Of a stretch of 7,635 bases of DNA, positions 1 to 6,068 are shown in pieces. The stretch is from NCBI GenBank assembly GCA_034430155.1, contig DAOUET010000024.1:1-7635 (forward strand). Direction: 5' to 3'. The position numbers were made by a program, and so were the translations under genes. The notes below the pieces were generated by a model. It had not been told where the DNA came from, did not search any database, and saw only the letters and a program-made list of their open reading frames with translations. This stretch comes from DAOUET01 sp034430155. GTDB taxonomy: Bacteria > Chloroflexota > Anaerolineae > Anaerolineales > UBA4823. Numbering within the stretch: the first letter of the stretch is position 1; each line of letters begins with the position of its first letter.

Positions 1-423
1 ATGGTATTGGCCGCTTACGGTCACAACGATCCGGTCTCCCAAACCTAAATCCTGCGGAGGGGGGCAAGTATTGATAAGCGTGCCATCATTGAGAATGTAA
101 CTGGGAGTGACGGTGACATTTTCAAGGGTTGACAGGTCGGCAATCTGATGGCCAGCCGCTTCGATGCCGGCGCAGTCTTGGTAGTAATTGCCGGTGCCAT
201 CTATACCGCCGGCGGCCGATCCATAGCGAGCGGCGTTGCGGGCTCCGGTGTAGATGGTGCTGATGGCAAACATCAGCCGCCCGGCTTCCATGATCCCTAA
301 GACCAGCACCAGCATCAGGGGTAAAGTCAGGGCGAATTCAACCATGCCCTGGGCCTTTTCCCTCAGACCGGGCCGGGCGAACTCGGTTCTGTTTTGTATG
401 GTTTTCGGACTGCCTTCCGGCAT
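1..423 (-). CDS. TadE-like pilus assembly protein, 5' part (runs off the window)
   Basis: 141 codons are visible and the C-terminus lies beyond position 1. After a charged N-terminus of about 25 residues, the protein shows the TadE signature: AQGMVEFALTLP at residues 24-35, a hydrophobic membrane segment to about residue 44, a GxxExGR motif (G43, E46, G48, R49), and ARNAARYG at 61-68. The rest looks like an extracytoplasmic domain with two cysteines (C84, C120) that could form a disulfide. In characterised systems TadE-family proteins are minor pseudopilins of the Tad/Flp type IVc pilus, exported and anchored by the N-terminal helix. The ATG at 423 is supported by AGGAG at 429-433, 5 nt upstream. 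It follows the response regulator on the same strand after 240 nt, so it probably has its own promoter. No other tad gene is in view. The family call is secure; assignment to a complete Tad system is inference. Confidence 0.85.
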   Translation of the reverse strand, partial: MPEGSPKTIQNRTEFARPGLREKAQGMVEFALTLPLMLVLVLGIMEAGRLMFAISTIYTGARNAARYGSAAGGIDGTGNYYQDCAGIEAAGHQIADLSTLENVTVTPSYILNDGTLINTCPPPQDLGLGDRIVVTVSGQYH

Positions 424-548
424 TTGATCTCCTAAAAATGCGCTTATAAATATCTGCTGGGTTGTATTTCGGGAGGCTTTGGTACCGGTAAGTCAGCCTT
501 TCCAAGTTCAAGCCAACCACCATACAACCTTTACCGTTTAACTATCTA

Positions 549-579
549 TTCATCGTTCTCATAACGTTTGAACGATGAA
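549..579. repeat. Perfect 10-bp inverted repeat, possible operator
   Basis: TTCATCGTTC (549-558) and GAACGATGAA (570-579) are perfect inverted copies separated by 11 nt. Neither strand has a T-run after the second arm, so it does not look like a rho-independent terminator. It lies between the response regulator and the TadE-like gene, where the candidate tadE promoter would start transcription. That suits an operator or a 5'-leader hairpin. Bases 554-566 (CGTTCTCATAACG) also match a motif upstream of the regulator gene at 1516-1529. Confidence 0.6.
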
Positions 580-583
580 CCGG

Positions 584-612
584 CTGATAAATTACTTACA
601 ATTTTCTGACAA
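584..612 (-). promoter_or_regulatory. Candidate promoter for the TadE-like gene
   Basis: Read on the minus strand, TTGTCA (607-612, five of six matches to TTGACA) is followed by exactly 17 nt and then TATCAG (584-589, four of six matches to TATAAT). This predicts a start near 575-578, inside the inverted repeat at 549-579, and a leader of about 150 nt. The pair is weak on the -10 side and was found by eye. Confidence 0.3.
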
Positions 613-663
613 GTAGGCTTTACAGGTAACAATTTCCTTCCAACTCTGAAAGTTTAGCTTGCC

Positions 664-1350
664 TCAATCACCCAGGCGGTAACCGGTCCCCCAGACGGTT
701 TGGATGTATTCCGGTTGGGAAGGATTATGTTCGACTTTCATGCGCAGGCGCCGGATGGTGGTTTCGACCAGGTTCATATTTCCAACCTGTTTGGCGTAGC
801 CCCACACGTTTTGCAGCAGATCTGGTTTGCTGACCACTTTTCCGGCGTGTCGCATCATATAATGAAGCAACTGGAATTCGAGCGGGCTGACCGGGAGGCT
901 GTCGCTATTGCGGGTGACCCGGTGCGAATCCAGGTTGATAACCAGGTCTTTGTAGTTAAGTTGACGAACGGCTTTCTGCCGACGGGCTTCCCGCTTGAGC
1001 AGGGTGTTCACCCGCGCTACCAGTTCACGTGGCCTGAAAGGTTTGATGATGTAATCATCGGCCCCGATTTCCAGACCGGTGACCACATCGTCTTCCTGCC
1101 CGCGGGCGGATAAAAAGATGATCGGCAGATCGGAGATCTGGCGAACGCGCCGGCAGATTTCAATGCCATCGACCTCCGGCATCAAGATGTCCAGGATCAT
1201 CAAATTGATGGGGGTTTTACGCCAGATGTCGAGCGCTTGGGGGCCGTCATTGGCCAGCATGACGTGAATACCTTCTTTCTGCAAGACCAAGCTGACCAGT
1301 TCTTGGGTATCGGCATCGTCTTCTGCAAAAAGAACGTTGATATGGTCCAT
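664..1350 (-). CDS. OmpR/PhoB-type two-component response regulator
   Basis: 228 residues, the usual length for this family. The receiver domain (about 4-118) has the acidic cluster E10-D11-D12, phospho-acceptor D54 in LMILDILMPEVDG, switch serine S81, Y100 and invariant K103 in YIIKPF, so phosphorylation chemistry looks intact. The C-terminal winged helix (about 128-228) has the SPLEFQLL segment, a VETTIRRLRMK recognition-helix region and the closing hairpin VWGTGYRL, all typical of PhoB-type DNA binders. The reading frame stays open to 1590, but ATG 1350 is chosen because TAGGAG ends 7 nt before it, the receiver strand begins at residue 4, and the upstream extension looks like translated intergenic DNA. 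No histidine kinase is adjacent, so the partner and signal are unknown. A TadE-like gene follows on the same strand. The family call is firm; the regulon is not known. Confidence 0.95.
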   Translation of the reverse strand: MDHINVLFAEDDADTQELVSLVLQKEGIHVMLANDGPQALDIWRKTPINLMILDILMPEVDGIEICRRVRQISDLPIIFLSARGQEDDVVTGLEIGADDYIIKPFRPRELVARVNTLLKREARRQKAVRQLNYKDLVINLDSHRVTRNSDSLPVSPLEFQLLHYMMRHAGKVVSKPDLLQNVWGYAKQVGNMNLVETTIRRLRMKVEHNPSQPEYIQTVWGTGYRLGD

Positions 1351-1357
1351 CCGGGTT

Positions 1358-1363
1358 CTCCTA
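1358..1363 (-). promoter_or_regulatory. Ribosome binding site fixing the response regulator start
   Basis: TAGGAG on the minus strand, 7 nt before ATG 1350. It decides between this start and the in-frame opening that runs a further 80 codons upstream to 1590. Confidence 0.8.
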
Positions 1364-1513
1364 GCCCATTTCTCGACGCAGGTATAATGCTCGCTCTCCT
1401 GGGCTGTGGTTTTCAAGAAGCCATTCTCCGCCGAGGTACTACCGGGGCGTACCACCAAGGCTGCAGCCTGGCCCTGCCAGATTGCAGCTTTGGATAGGTC
1501 GCCTTCAAATACC

Positions 1514-1531
1514 TTCGTTAATGAGAACGAA
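1514..1531. repeat. Short inverted repeat upstream of the response regulator
   Basis: TTCGTT (1514-1519) and AACGAA (1526-1531) form a perfect 6-bp inverted repeat with a 6-nt spacer, about 165 nt before the regulator's start codon. On the minus strand bases 1516-1529 read CGTTCTCATTAACG. That equals the motif at 554-566 apart from one extra T. It may be a regulator-binding site; it also sits immediately after the second terminator-like hairpin. Confidence 0.45.
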
Positions 1532-1561
1532 ATAAACCCCGAGTTGTTACAGCTCTCGGGG
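1530..1561 (-). terminator. Second terminator-like hairpin downstream of the dehydrogenase
   Basis: On the minus strand CCCCGAG (1555-1561) pairs with CTCGGGG (1537-1543) across an 11-nt loop, and TTTATTT follows (1530-1536). A GC-rich 7-bp stem with a T-rich tail fits a rho-independent terminator. It lies about 120 nt past the dehydrogenase stop and would back up the hairpin at 1626-1661, insulating the response regulator from read-through. Confidence 0.55.
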
Positions 1562-1616
1562 AATCCCATCCCCCTGCCTGGGCCGTTCAAGCCCCTTGGG
1601 GAGGGCTGGGGTGGTT
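1562..1616. repeat. GC-rich palindromic intergenic segment
   Basis: This stretch between the two terminators is rich in C-runs, then G-runs. It can fold as AGCCC (1590-1594) with GGGCT (1603-1607), or as CCCC/GGGG around TT (1592-1601), inside a looser outer pairing of CCATCCCC with GGGGTGG. It resembles the kind of dispersed palindromic unit found between bacterial genes, but there is only one copy in the window. The rest of the 330-nt gap before the regulator (1351-1513) shows no gene and no convincing promoter. Confidence 0.3.
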
Positions 1617-1617
1617 A

Positions 1618-1661
1618 AATGAAAGGGGGAGACCGGCAGATTGAGGGCAGCCGGCCTCCCC
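1618..1661 (-). terminator. Main rho-independent terminator of the dehydrogenase gene
   Basis: Read on the minus strand, a 12-bp stem with one mismatch pairs 1650-1661 with 1626-1637 (GGGGAGGCCGGC with GCCGGTCTCCCC) over a 12-nt loop. CTTTCATTTAA follows. It begins 19 nt after the dehydrogenase stop codon, the usual position for a terminator. The T-tract is interrupted but present. Confidence 0.75.
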
Positions 1662-1680
1662 ACGATCCAAGCGGGTGGCT

Positions 1681-4119
1681 TCAGGCTTTGATACGCTCGC
1701 CCTTGGGATCCCAGAGCGGTTCCTTTTCGACTACTGCGGCCAGGCGCTCACCAAACCATTCGATCTCGAGCCGGGTGCCGACTTTGGCAACTTCGATAGG
1801 GAGATAGGCATAGGCGATGCTTTTGGCGACCGAATAGCCATATCCACCAGAAGCAACCCAGCCGATGATGTCATCGCCCGCCATCCCCCGGATGGGCTCC
1901 TTACCCAGGGCGACCACGCGCCCGTCTGCCAGAGTCAGGCAGCACAGTTTTTGGGTCAGCCCGGTCTCTTTTTGCTCGATCAGAGCCTGGCGCCCGGTGA
2001 ATTCGCCCTTCTCCAATTTGACCGCGAAGCCCAGTCCGGCTTCATAGGGGGTGTAATCCGGGCTGATCTCTCCGCTCCAATACCGGTACCCCTTTTCAAG
2101 CCGCAGGCTGTCGATGGCGCGGTACCCGCCTGCCAGCAGGCCTTCAGGCTGTCCGGCCCCCCAAAGGGTGTCCCACAGGCGCAGGCCGTATTCAATGGGG
2201 CTGTAGAATTCCCAACCCAATTCGCCGACATAAGTCACCCGCATGGCCAGGGCCGGTACCTCGCCCAGGTTGAGGCTTTTAGCGGTCATGTAGGGGAAGC
2301 CCTGATTGGAAATGTCGTCCTTGCAGACCTTGGCCAGGATAACCCGCGCCTTGGGTCCCCACAGGCCGATGCAGGCGTAGGCGGAGCTGAGGTCTTCCAC
2401 GCTGACCGAACCATCCCCGGGTATATTCATTCGCAGCCAGGAGAGATCGTGCTGCCCGAAGGCGGTGCCGGTAATAATGAAGAAACGTTCTTCTTCCAGG
2501 CGGGTGACAGTAAAATCGCACTCGATGCCGCCCCGCGAGTTGAGCGCTTGGGTGTAAGTCACGCTGCCAACCGGCTGGTCGAGGTCATTGGCGCATAGAT
2601 GCTGCAGGAAAGCCAGCGCGCCAGGGCCGCGCACTTCCAGCTTATTGAAGGAGGTCTCATCGAAAAGGCAGGCGTTTTGGCGGGTGTTGAGATGTTCGAC
2701 GCCGATGGCACGCGACCAGTTGTAGTGCGGCCAGCCTTTAGGTTCGTGACCGTGACGGGCATATTCGGCATACGGGCTGAACCAATTAGGTCGCTCCCAG
2801 CCGGTTTTCTCTCCAAAGGAAGCGCCCAGCTCTTTGAGGCGCGGGTAAGTGGGCGACAGGCGCAATCCCCGGCAGGAGAGGCGCTCCTGGTTGGGGAAGT
2901 GGATGTCATAATATTGGGAGTAGGTTTCAATAGTGCGGGCGACGATGTAATCCTGGCTGGCATAATTGGAGCCGAAACGGCGCACATCCAGGCGCCAAAT
3001 CTCCCATTCCGGGTTCCCATCCACAATCCATTCGGCCATGACTTTGCCAATGCCCCCCGCCCCGGCCAGGCCATGAGCACAGAAGGCGCAGGCTACCCAA
3101 AATCCCTTGACCGCGGTGGGTCCCAGCAAGAATTCTCCATCGGGCGTAAAGCCTTCGGGACCGTTAAGCAGCTGGATGATCTCGGCTGATTCCAGGGCCG
3201 GCACCCGGGTTATCGAATTTTCCATCAGGGGTTCAAAACGCTCCCAATCGGGCGGCAGCAGCTGGTATTTAAAATCGCGGGGGATGCCGTCCAGGCCGAA
3301 GGGGGCCGGGTCCCGTTCGTAGCCGCCGGTGATCATGCCGCCGACCTCTTCTCGCCAGTAGACCAGTAAATCGGGATCACGCAAGGTGGGAAAATCGTGC
3401 CGGACGCCTTCGATGGGTTTGGTGATAACGTACAGGTGCGCCATCGGCACCACTGGCAGATTCAAACCTACCATTTTGCCGACCTCCGCCCCCCACTGCC
3501 CGCTGGCGTTCACCACCATCTCGGTTTTGAGGGTGCCTCGGTTGGTAACTACCTGTTCGACCCGCCCTTTCTTGAGTTTGATGGCTTCCACGTTGGTCTC
3601 GGTGAAGATCTGGGCGCCACCGTCTTTGGCGCCCTTAGCCAGGGCGTTGGTCAACCCGGTCGGGTCGATCACGCCATCCGAGGGGGTATAGGCTGCCCCC
3701 AGCACCCCCTCGATCCGCATTAAAGGGAACATTGCCTGGGCTTCCTTGGGGGAGATCAATTCCATTTCCATCCCAAAGGAGCGCGCCATGCCTACCAGAC
3801 GCTTGAGATCCTGCATGCGTTCAGCCGAAGAAGCCAGGCGCAAACCACCTACCTCTCGCCAGCCGGTATCTTGACCGGTTTCTGCTTTGAGCCGGCGGTA
3901 AAGGTCGGTGCTGTAGTACATCATACGGGTGAGATTGGCGTCGGATCGCATCTGGCCGACCAGACCGGCCGAGTGCCAGGTAGAACCAGCGGTGAGTTCG
4001 TGACGTTCTAGCACCACCACGTCTTTCCAACCCATCTTAGTCAGGTGATAGGCAATGCTGCAGCCGCCGACGCCCCCGCCGATGATAACGACGCGCGCAT
4101 GTGAGGGAAAATCAACCAT
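1681..4119 (-). CDS. FAD-dependent dehydrogenase of the dimethylglycine/sarcosine dehydrogenase family (DAO + GcvT)
   Basis: 812 residues, close to the usual length of DMGDH/SARDH enzymes, which oxidatively demethylate N-methyl glycines and pass the one-carbon unit to tetrahydrofolate. The N-terminal Rossmann site is G14-x-G16-x-x-G19, with E38 closing strand 2. STWHSAG at 46-52 contains H49, matching the histidine that carries covalent FAD in the mammalian enzymes. Domains: DAO-type oxidoreductase (about 8-375), linker domain (about 378-432), GcvT folate-binding fold (about 435-705, with YTQALNSRGGIECD at 522-535, YVGELGWE at 630-637 and LRLEKGYR at 672-679), and GcvT C-terminal barrel (about 720-800). 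No signal peptide, so cytoplasmic. ATG 4119 is preferred; an in-frame TTG at 4125 would add two residues. A terminator follows. No other betaine-pathway or glycine-cleavage gene is adjacent, so the substrate (sarcosine, dimethylglycine or a relative) is open. The family is clear. Confidence 0.92.
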   Translation of the reverse strand: MVDFPSHARVVIIGGGVGGCSIAYHLTKMGWKDVVVLERHELTAGSTWHSAGLVGQMRSDANLTRMMYYSTDLYRRLKAETGQDTGWREVGGLRLASSAERMQDLKRLVGMARSFGMEMELISPKEAQAMFPLMRIEGVLGAAYTPSDGVIDPTGLTNALAKGAKDGGAQIFTETNVEAIKLKKGRVEQVVTNRGTLKTEMVVNASGQWGAEVGKMVGLNLPVVPMAHLYVITKPIEGVRHDFPTLRDPDLLVYWREEVGGMITGGYERDPAPFGLDGIPRDFKYQLLPPDWERFEPLMENSITRVPALESAEIIQLLNGPEGFTPDGEFLLGPTAVKGFWVACAFCAHGLAGAGGIGKVMAEWIVDGNPEWEIWRLDVRRFGSNYASQDYIVARTIETYSQYYDIHFPNQERLSCRGLRLSPTYPRLKELGASFGEKTGWERPNWFSPYAEYARHGHEPKGWPHYNWSRAIGVEHLNTRQNACLFDETSFNKLEVRGPGALAFLQHLCANDLDQPVGSVTYTQALNSRGGIECDFTVTRLEEERFFIITGTAFGQHDLSWLRMNIPGDGSVSVEDLSSAYACIGLWGPKARVILAKVCKDDISNQGFPYMTAKSLNLGEVPALAMRVTYVGELGWEFYSPIEYGLRLWDTLWGAGQPEGLLAGGYRAIDSLRLEKGYRYWSGEISPDYTPYEAGLGFAVKLEKGEFTGRQALIEQKETGLTQKLCCLTLADGRVVALGKEPIRGMAGDDIIGWVASGGYGYSVAKSIAYAYLPIEVAKVGTRLEIEWFGERLAAVVEKEPLWDPKGERIKA

Positions 4120-4129
4120 TGTCAAAAAT

Positions 4130-4135
4130 CTCCTT
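4130..4135 (-). promoter_or_regulatory. Ribosome binding site of the dehydrogenase
   Basis: AAGGAG lies 10 nt before ATG 4119 and only 4 nt before the in-frame TTG at 4125. Neither spacing is ideal. ATG is favoured because it is the stronger codon and the FAD-binding strand begins shortly after it. Confidence 0.6.
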
Positions 4136-4177
4136 GATTCATTATGGCTCTCTGGGATTTGCCGTGATGGGGTAGAT

Positions 4178-4222
4178 ATGTGGGGGTGTTGGGTGGGCGC
4201 AGCCCGCCAAACACCCCCACAT
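4178..4222. repeat. Long GC-rich hairpin between the CBS gene and the dehydrogenase
   Basis: ATGTGGGGGTGTT (4178-4190) is perfectly complementary to AACACCCCCACAT (4210-4222). Inside, GGTGGGC (4192-4198) pairs with GCCCGCC (4202-4208) with one imperfect pair, leaving a GCA loop. The 45-nt structure begins 12 nt after the CBS gene stop and ends about 58 nt before the dehydrogenase start. There is no T-tract on either side, so it is not a classic intrinsic terminator. It may still block or attenuate read-through, protect the 3' end of the upstream mRNA, or be a dispersed palindromic repeat. Confidence 0.7.
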
Positions 4223-4234
4223 CTAACCTTATGG

Positions 4235-5044
4235 TCAACTTTGCCATACCGATCCCGGTCGGGCCATCTCTTCGACGATATCGAAGGAGGAAATCACCCC
4301 CAGCGGCATCGAATCTGGCTGGTCGGGATCGATAACGATCAGACGGTGGTGGTGGTTTTCTATCATGAGATCGGCTGCCTGGCGTAAACTGGTAGACATA
4401 GAGACGGTGATGACCGGATGCATTACCTCAGAGACGGTTTTATCCTCAGGACCTTCCACATCGCAATGGGCCAGGATATCCAATCCGCTTATTACGCCAA
4501 GGGTTTTTCCGGCGGCGTTGACCACCAGTACAGAGCGCCAGCCCGTCAGGGTCATGGCCCGGGCAGCCGCACTGACCAGCGTTTTATCCCGGCAAACCAG
4601 GATGGCATCAGACATCACGTCAGACACGATTTCACGCTTGAGGGGCACTTTCTTGGCTACTTGGGCAACAAAATCCGAGACAGATATGACCCCGATGGGG
4701 TGACCTTTTTCCGTAACGATCAGCCTGCGGATGACCTGCTCTCGCATGCGTTGGGCTGCCTGGCTGGCAGATGAGTCCGCTTCGATGGTGTCGATCGGAG
4801 AGGTCATTAAGTCTCCGGCAGTGATCGAGCGCATGACTTCCAGGCTTTCCGGGTCGGCTGACAGCCACTCCCCAGCCAGCAGGTCAAAGTCGGTAATAAT
4901 TCCTAAGGGCCGGTCATCCCGGTCAGTCACGATCAGCGAGTGAACATGGTGTTGAAAGAGCATGACGGCCACCTGGCCGATGGTGGCGTCTGGACGGCAA
5001 GTAAAAACACCGGGGTGCATCAGGTCGCGTACCAGCTTTACCAT
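4235..5044 (-). CDS. Protein of four tandem CBS domains
   Basis: 269 residues consisting almost wholly of four CBS motifs, at about 5-56, 76-129, 139-192 and 205-261. Each starts with a V/G-x-[DE][LV]M segment (M9, M80, M144, M208) and ends in a G-[IV]-I-[ST]-x-x-D pattern (D52, D124, D189, D255). Repeats 1+2 and 3+4 should form two Bateman modules, which in other proteins bind AMP, ATP, SAM or similar adenosyl ligands. No catalytic, membrane or DNA-binding domain is attached, so this is probably a cytoplasmic sensor acting through a partner. HHHR at 231-234 in repeat 4 is a small oddity. ATG 5044 is chosen because GGAGG lies 7 nt upstream; a TTG two codons earlier is less likely. It follows the nucleotidyltransferase after 36 nt, so the two are probably cotranscribed. 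Ligand and partner are unknown. Confidence 0.92.
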   Translation of the reverse strand: MVKLVRDLMHPGVFTCRPDATIGQVAVMLFQHHVHSLIVTDRDDRPLGIITDFDLLAGEWLSADPESLEVMRSITAGDLMTSPIDTIEADSSASQAAQRMREQVIRRLIVTEKGHPIGVISVSDFVAQVAKKVPLKREIVSDVMSDAILVCRDKTLVSAAARAMTLTGWRSVLVVNAAGKTLGVISGLDILAHCDVEGPEDKTVSEVMHPVITVSMSTSLRQAADLMIENHHHRLIVIDPDQPDSMPLGVISSFDIVEEMARPGSVWQS

Positions 5045-5051
5045 TACCAAA

Positions 5052-5056
5052 CCTCC
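5052..5056 (-). promoter_or_regulatory. Ribosome binding site fixing the CBS protein start
   Basis: GGAGG lies 7 nt before ATG 5044 and would be only 1 nt before the in-frame TTG at 5050, so it rules for the ATG. Confidence 0.75.
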
Positions 5057-5080
5057 GTTTGAGACAAGAAATTAGGCGGC

Positions 5081-5872
5081 TCACATGACTTCGTCGACAT
5101 CCTTATACCACTTCACCCGGTCGCCCACCCGGGAACGCAGGCGCCAAGCCAGAGTCTTAGGCTCGGCTGCGATGCGCGCCAAAGCGGTTTCAACCTGGTT
5201 GGTGATATAGGTTTTTTGCTCGCCGTTTAATTGTGGATAGCTTTGCGCCAGGGAATTGACCTTATCCAGGTTCATAGTAGTTGTGCGCCAGAGGCCCCAA
5301 TCAGCCGCACAAAGCTGGGCAACCTGGGCGATGTTGATGGTTTCCTGGTCATCCTTGCCCAGTTTATGCTCCAGCAGCAACATGATGGTATCAATGATAT
5401 CTTTTTCACAAATTTTGAAGATCTGCATTTTTTCCAGCAACATCTCCGCCAGGGGAATAGTTGGCGAATCCACCTCCAGCCGCCCCTGCCAGCTGATCAT
5501 GTGAGAGAAATCAAGTTTGTCATAAAATATATCCACATGCAACCCGGTCTGGGGGTTTTCGAAGATGGAACGGTCACCTTCGCTGACAATGAAGACTTCC
5601 CGGTTTTCTCTATAACCCAACCCCGCCAAGAGTACTTTGATCTCTTTGGTCTGGTTGCTGTAAGCGGCGAAATCGATGTCGGTGTAGGCCCGTCCCATGG
5701 CTTGTTGGATATAACCAAATTTGGGGCAGTGGATTTGGAAAGCTAACGAGCCGATAACCCGCAATATCAATTCGGCCTCATCGCTAGCCTGGATTATGCG
5801 TTGGAGTTCATTCTCAAATTTTTGGCGCTCGGCTTGGTCTTGCTCCCCCATCCCAATTGGACGGCTTGACAT
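5081..5872 (-). CDS. Nucleotidyltransferase-fold protein of unknown substrate
   Basis: 263 residues. The N-terminal half matches the polymerase-beta-type nucleotidyltransferase fold: G41-S42 in LRVIGSLAF, then the metal-binding pair D65-x-D67 in YTDIDFA, and a third carboxylate D113 in GLHVDIFYD. All the expected catalytic positions are therefore present. E128KMQIFK-type and later helices make up an alpha-helical C-terminal half ending in a basic stretch (RLRSRVGDRVKW). Such enzymes transfer a nucleotide to an antibiotic, protein, RNA or small molecule; the sequence does not say which. It is larger than minimal MNT antitoxin-type proteins and has no HEPN partner nearby. ATG 5872 has AGGAG 6 nt upstream, and an AT-rich gap with a TATAAT box precedes it. 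The CBS gene follows after 36 nt. The fold is likely; the role is unknown. Confidence 0.75.
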   Translation of the reverse strand: MSSRPIGMGEQDQAERQKFENELQRIIQASDEAELILRVIGSLAFQIHCPKFGYIQQAMGRAYTDIDFAAYSNQTKEIKVLLAGLGYRENREVFIVSEGDRSIFENPQTGLHVDIFYDKLDFSHMISWQGRLEVDSPTIPLAEMLLEKMQIFKICEKDIIDTIMLLLEHKLGKDDQETINIAQVAQLCAADWGLWRTTTMNLDKVNSLAQSYPQLNGEQKTYITNQVETALARIAAEPKTLAWRLRSRVGDRVKWYKDVDEVM

Positions 5873-5943
5873 AATGTACTCCTGTGAAAGAAAGCCTTGG
5901 CGATCGGTTGGTAGTTATGCCAGCAAAATGGAAAATCGTCCCA

Positions 5944-5949
5944 ATTATA
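5944..5949 (-). promoter_or_regulatory. Candidate -10 box for the nucleotidyltransferase-CBS operon
   Basis: A perfect TATAAT on the minus strand lies in an AT-rich 191-nt gap, about 72 nt before ATG 5872. No good -35 stands 16-18 nt upstream; that region is T-rich. The gap also holds a small inverted repeat, GATAT/ATATC (5972-5988), and two copies of CTTCAAAAT on the plus strand (5977-5985 and 6018-6026, 41 nt apart). These could be activator sites or simply low complexity. Confidence 0.4.
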
Positions 5950-6035
5950 ATGTAAAAATCAAAAACACACAGATATCTTCAAAATATCGGTCGTAAGTTA
6001 CAAAATTCGTCATTTTCCTTCAAAATCACCCAATT

Positions 6036-6068
6036 ATTGAAAGCCATCGCGGCTGGTTTGGCTTCAAT
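6036..6068 (-). terminator. Weak terminator-like hairpin overlapping the PHP gene stop
   Basis: On the minus strand ATTGAAGCCA (6059-6068) pairs with TGGCTTTCAAT (6036-6046) with a single-base bulge and a 12-nt loop. It overlaps the stop codon of the PHP gene. AATTGGGTGATTTT follows, which is only moderately T-rich, so termination would be partial at best. It separates the PHP gene from the AT-rich promoter region of the next gene. Confidence 0.35.

Noticed and set aside
338..523. 61-codon minus-strand frame overlapping the tadE start
   Set aside because: It is out of frame with the TadE-like protein, very basic, without a domain, and overlaps the tadE ribosome binding site; most likely chance.
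1381..1395. Possible -10 box (TTATAC) just upstream of the response regulator
   Set aside because: No acceptable -35 element lies 16-18 nt upstream, so the promoter of the regulator could not be placed.
1351..1590. 80-codon N-terminal extension of the response regulator from an ATG at 1590
   Set aside because: The extension shows no domain, covers terminator-like and GC-palindromic DNA, and a well-spaced TAGGAG marks the ATG at 1350 just before the receiver fold.
1675..2598. 307-codon open frame on the plus strand opposite the dehydrogenase
   Set aside because: It is antisense to a clear enzyme gene, has no recognisable domain, and is explained by codon bias of the coding strand. The same holds for the plus-strand frames at 2599-3189 and 3397-3723.
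5081..5872. Toxin-antitoxin (MNT/HEPN or AbiE-type) interpretation of the nucleotidyltransferase
   Set aside because: No HEPN-like or second toxin-type gene is adjacent; the neighbour is a CBS-domain protein, and the protein is longer than minimal MNT proteins.
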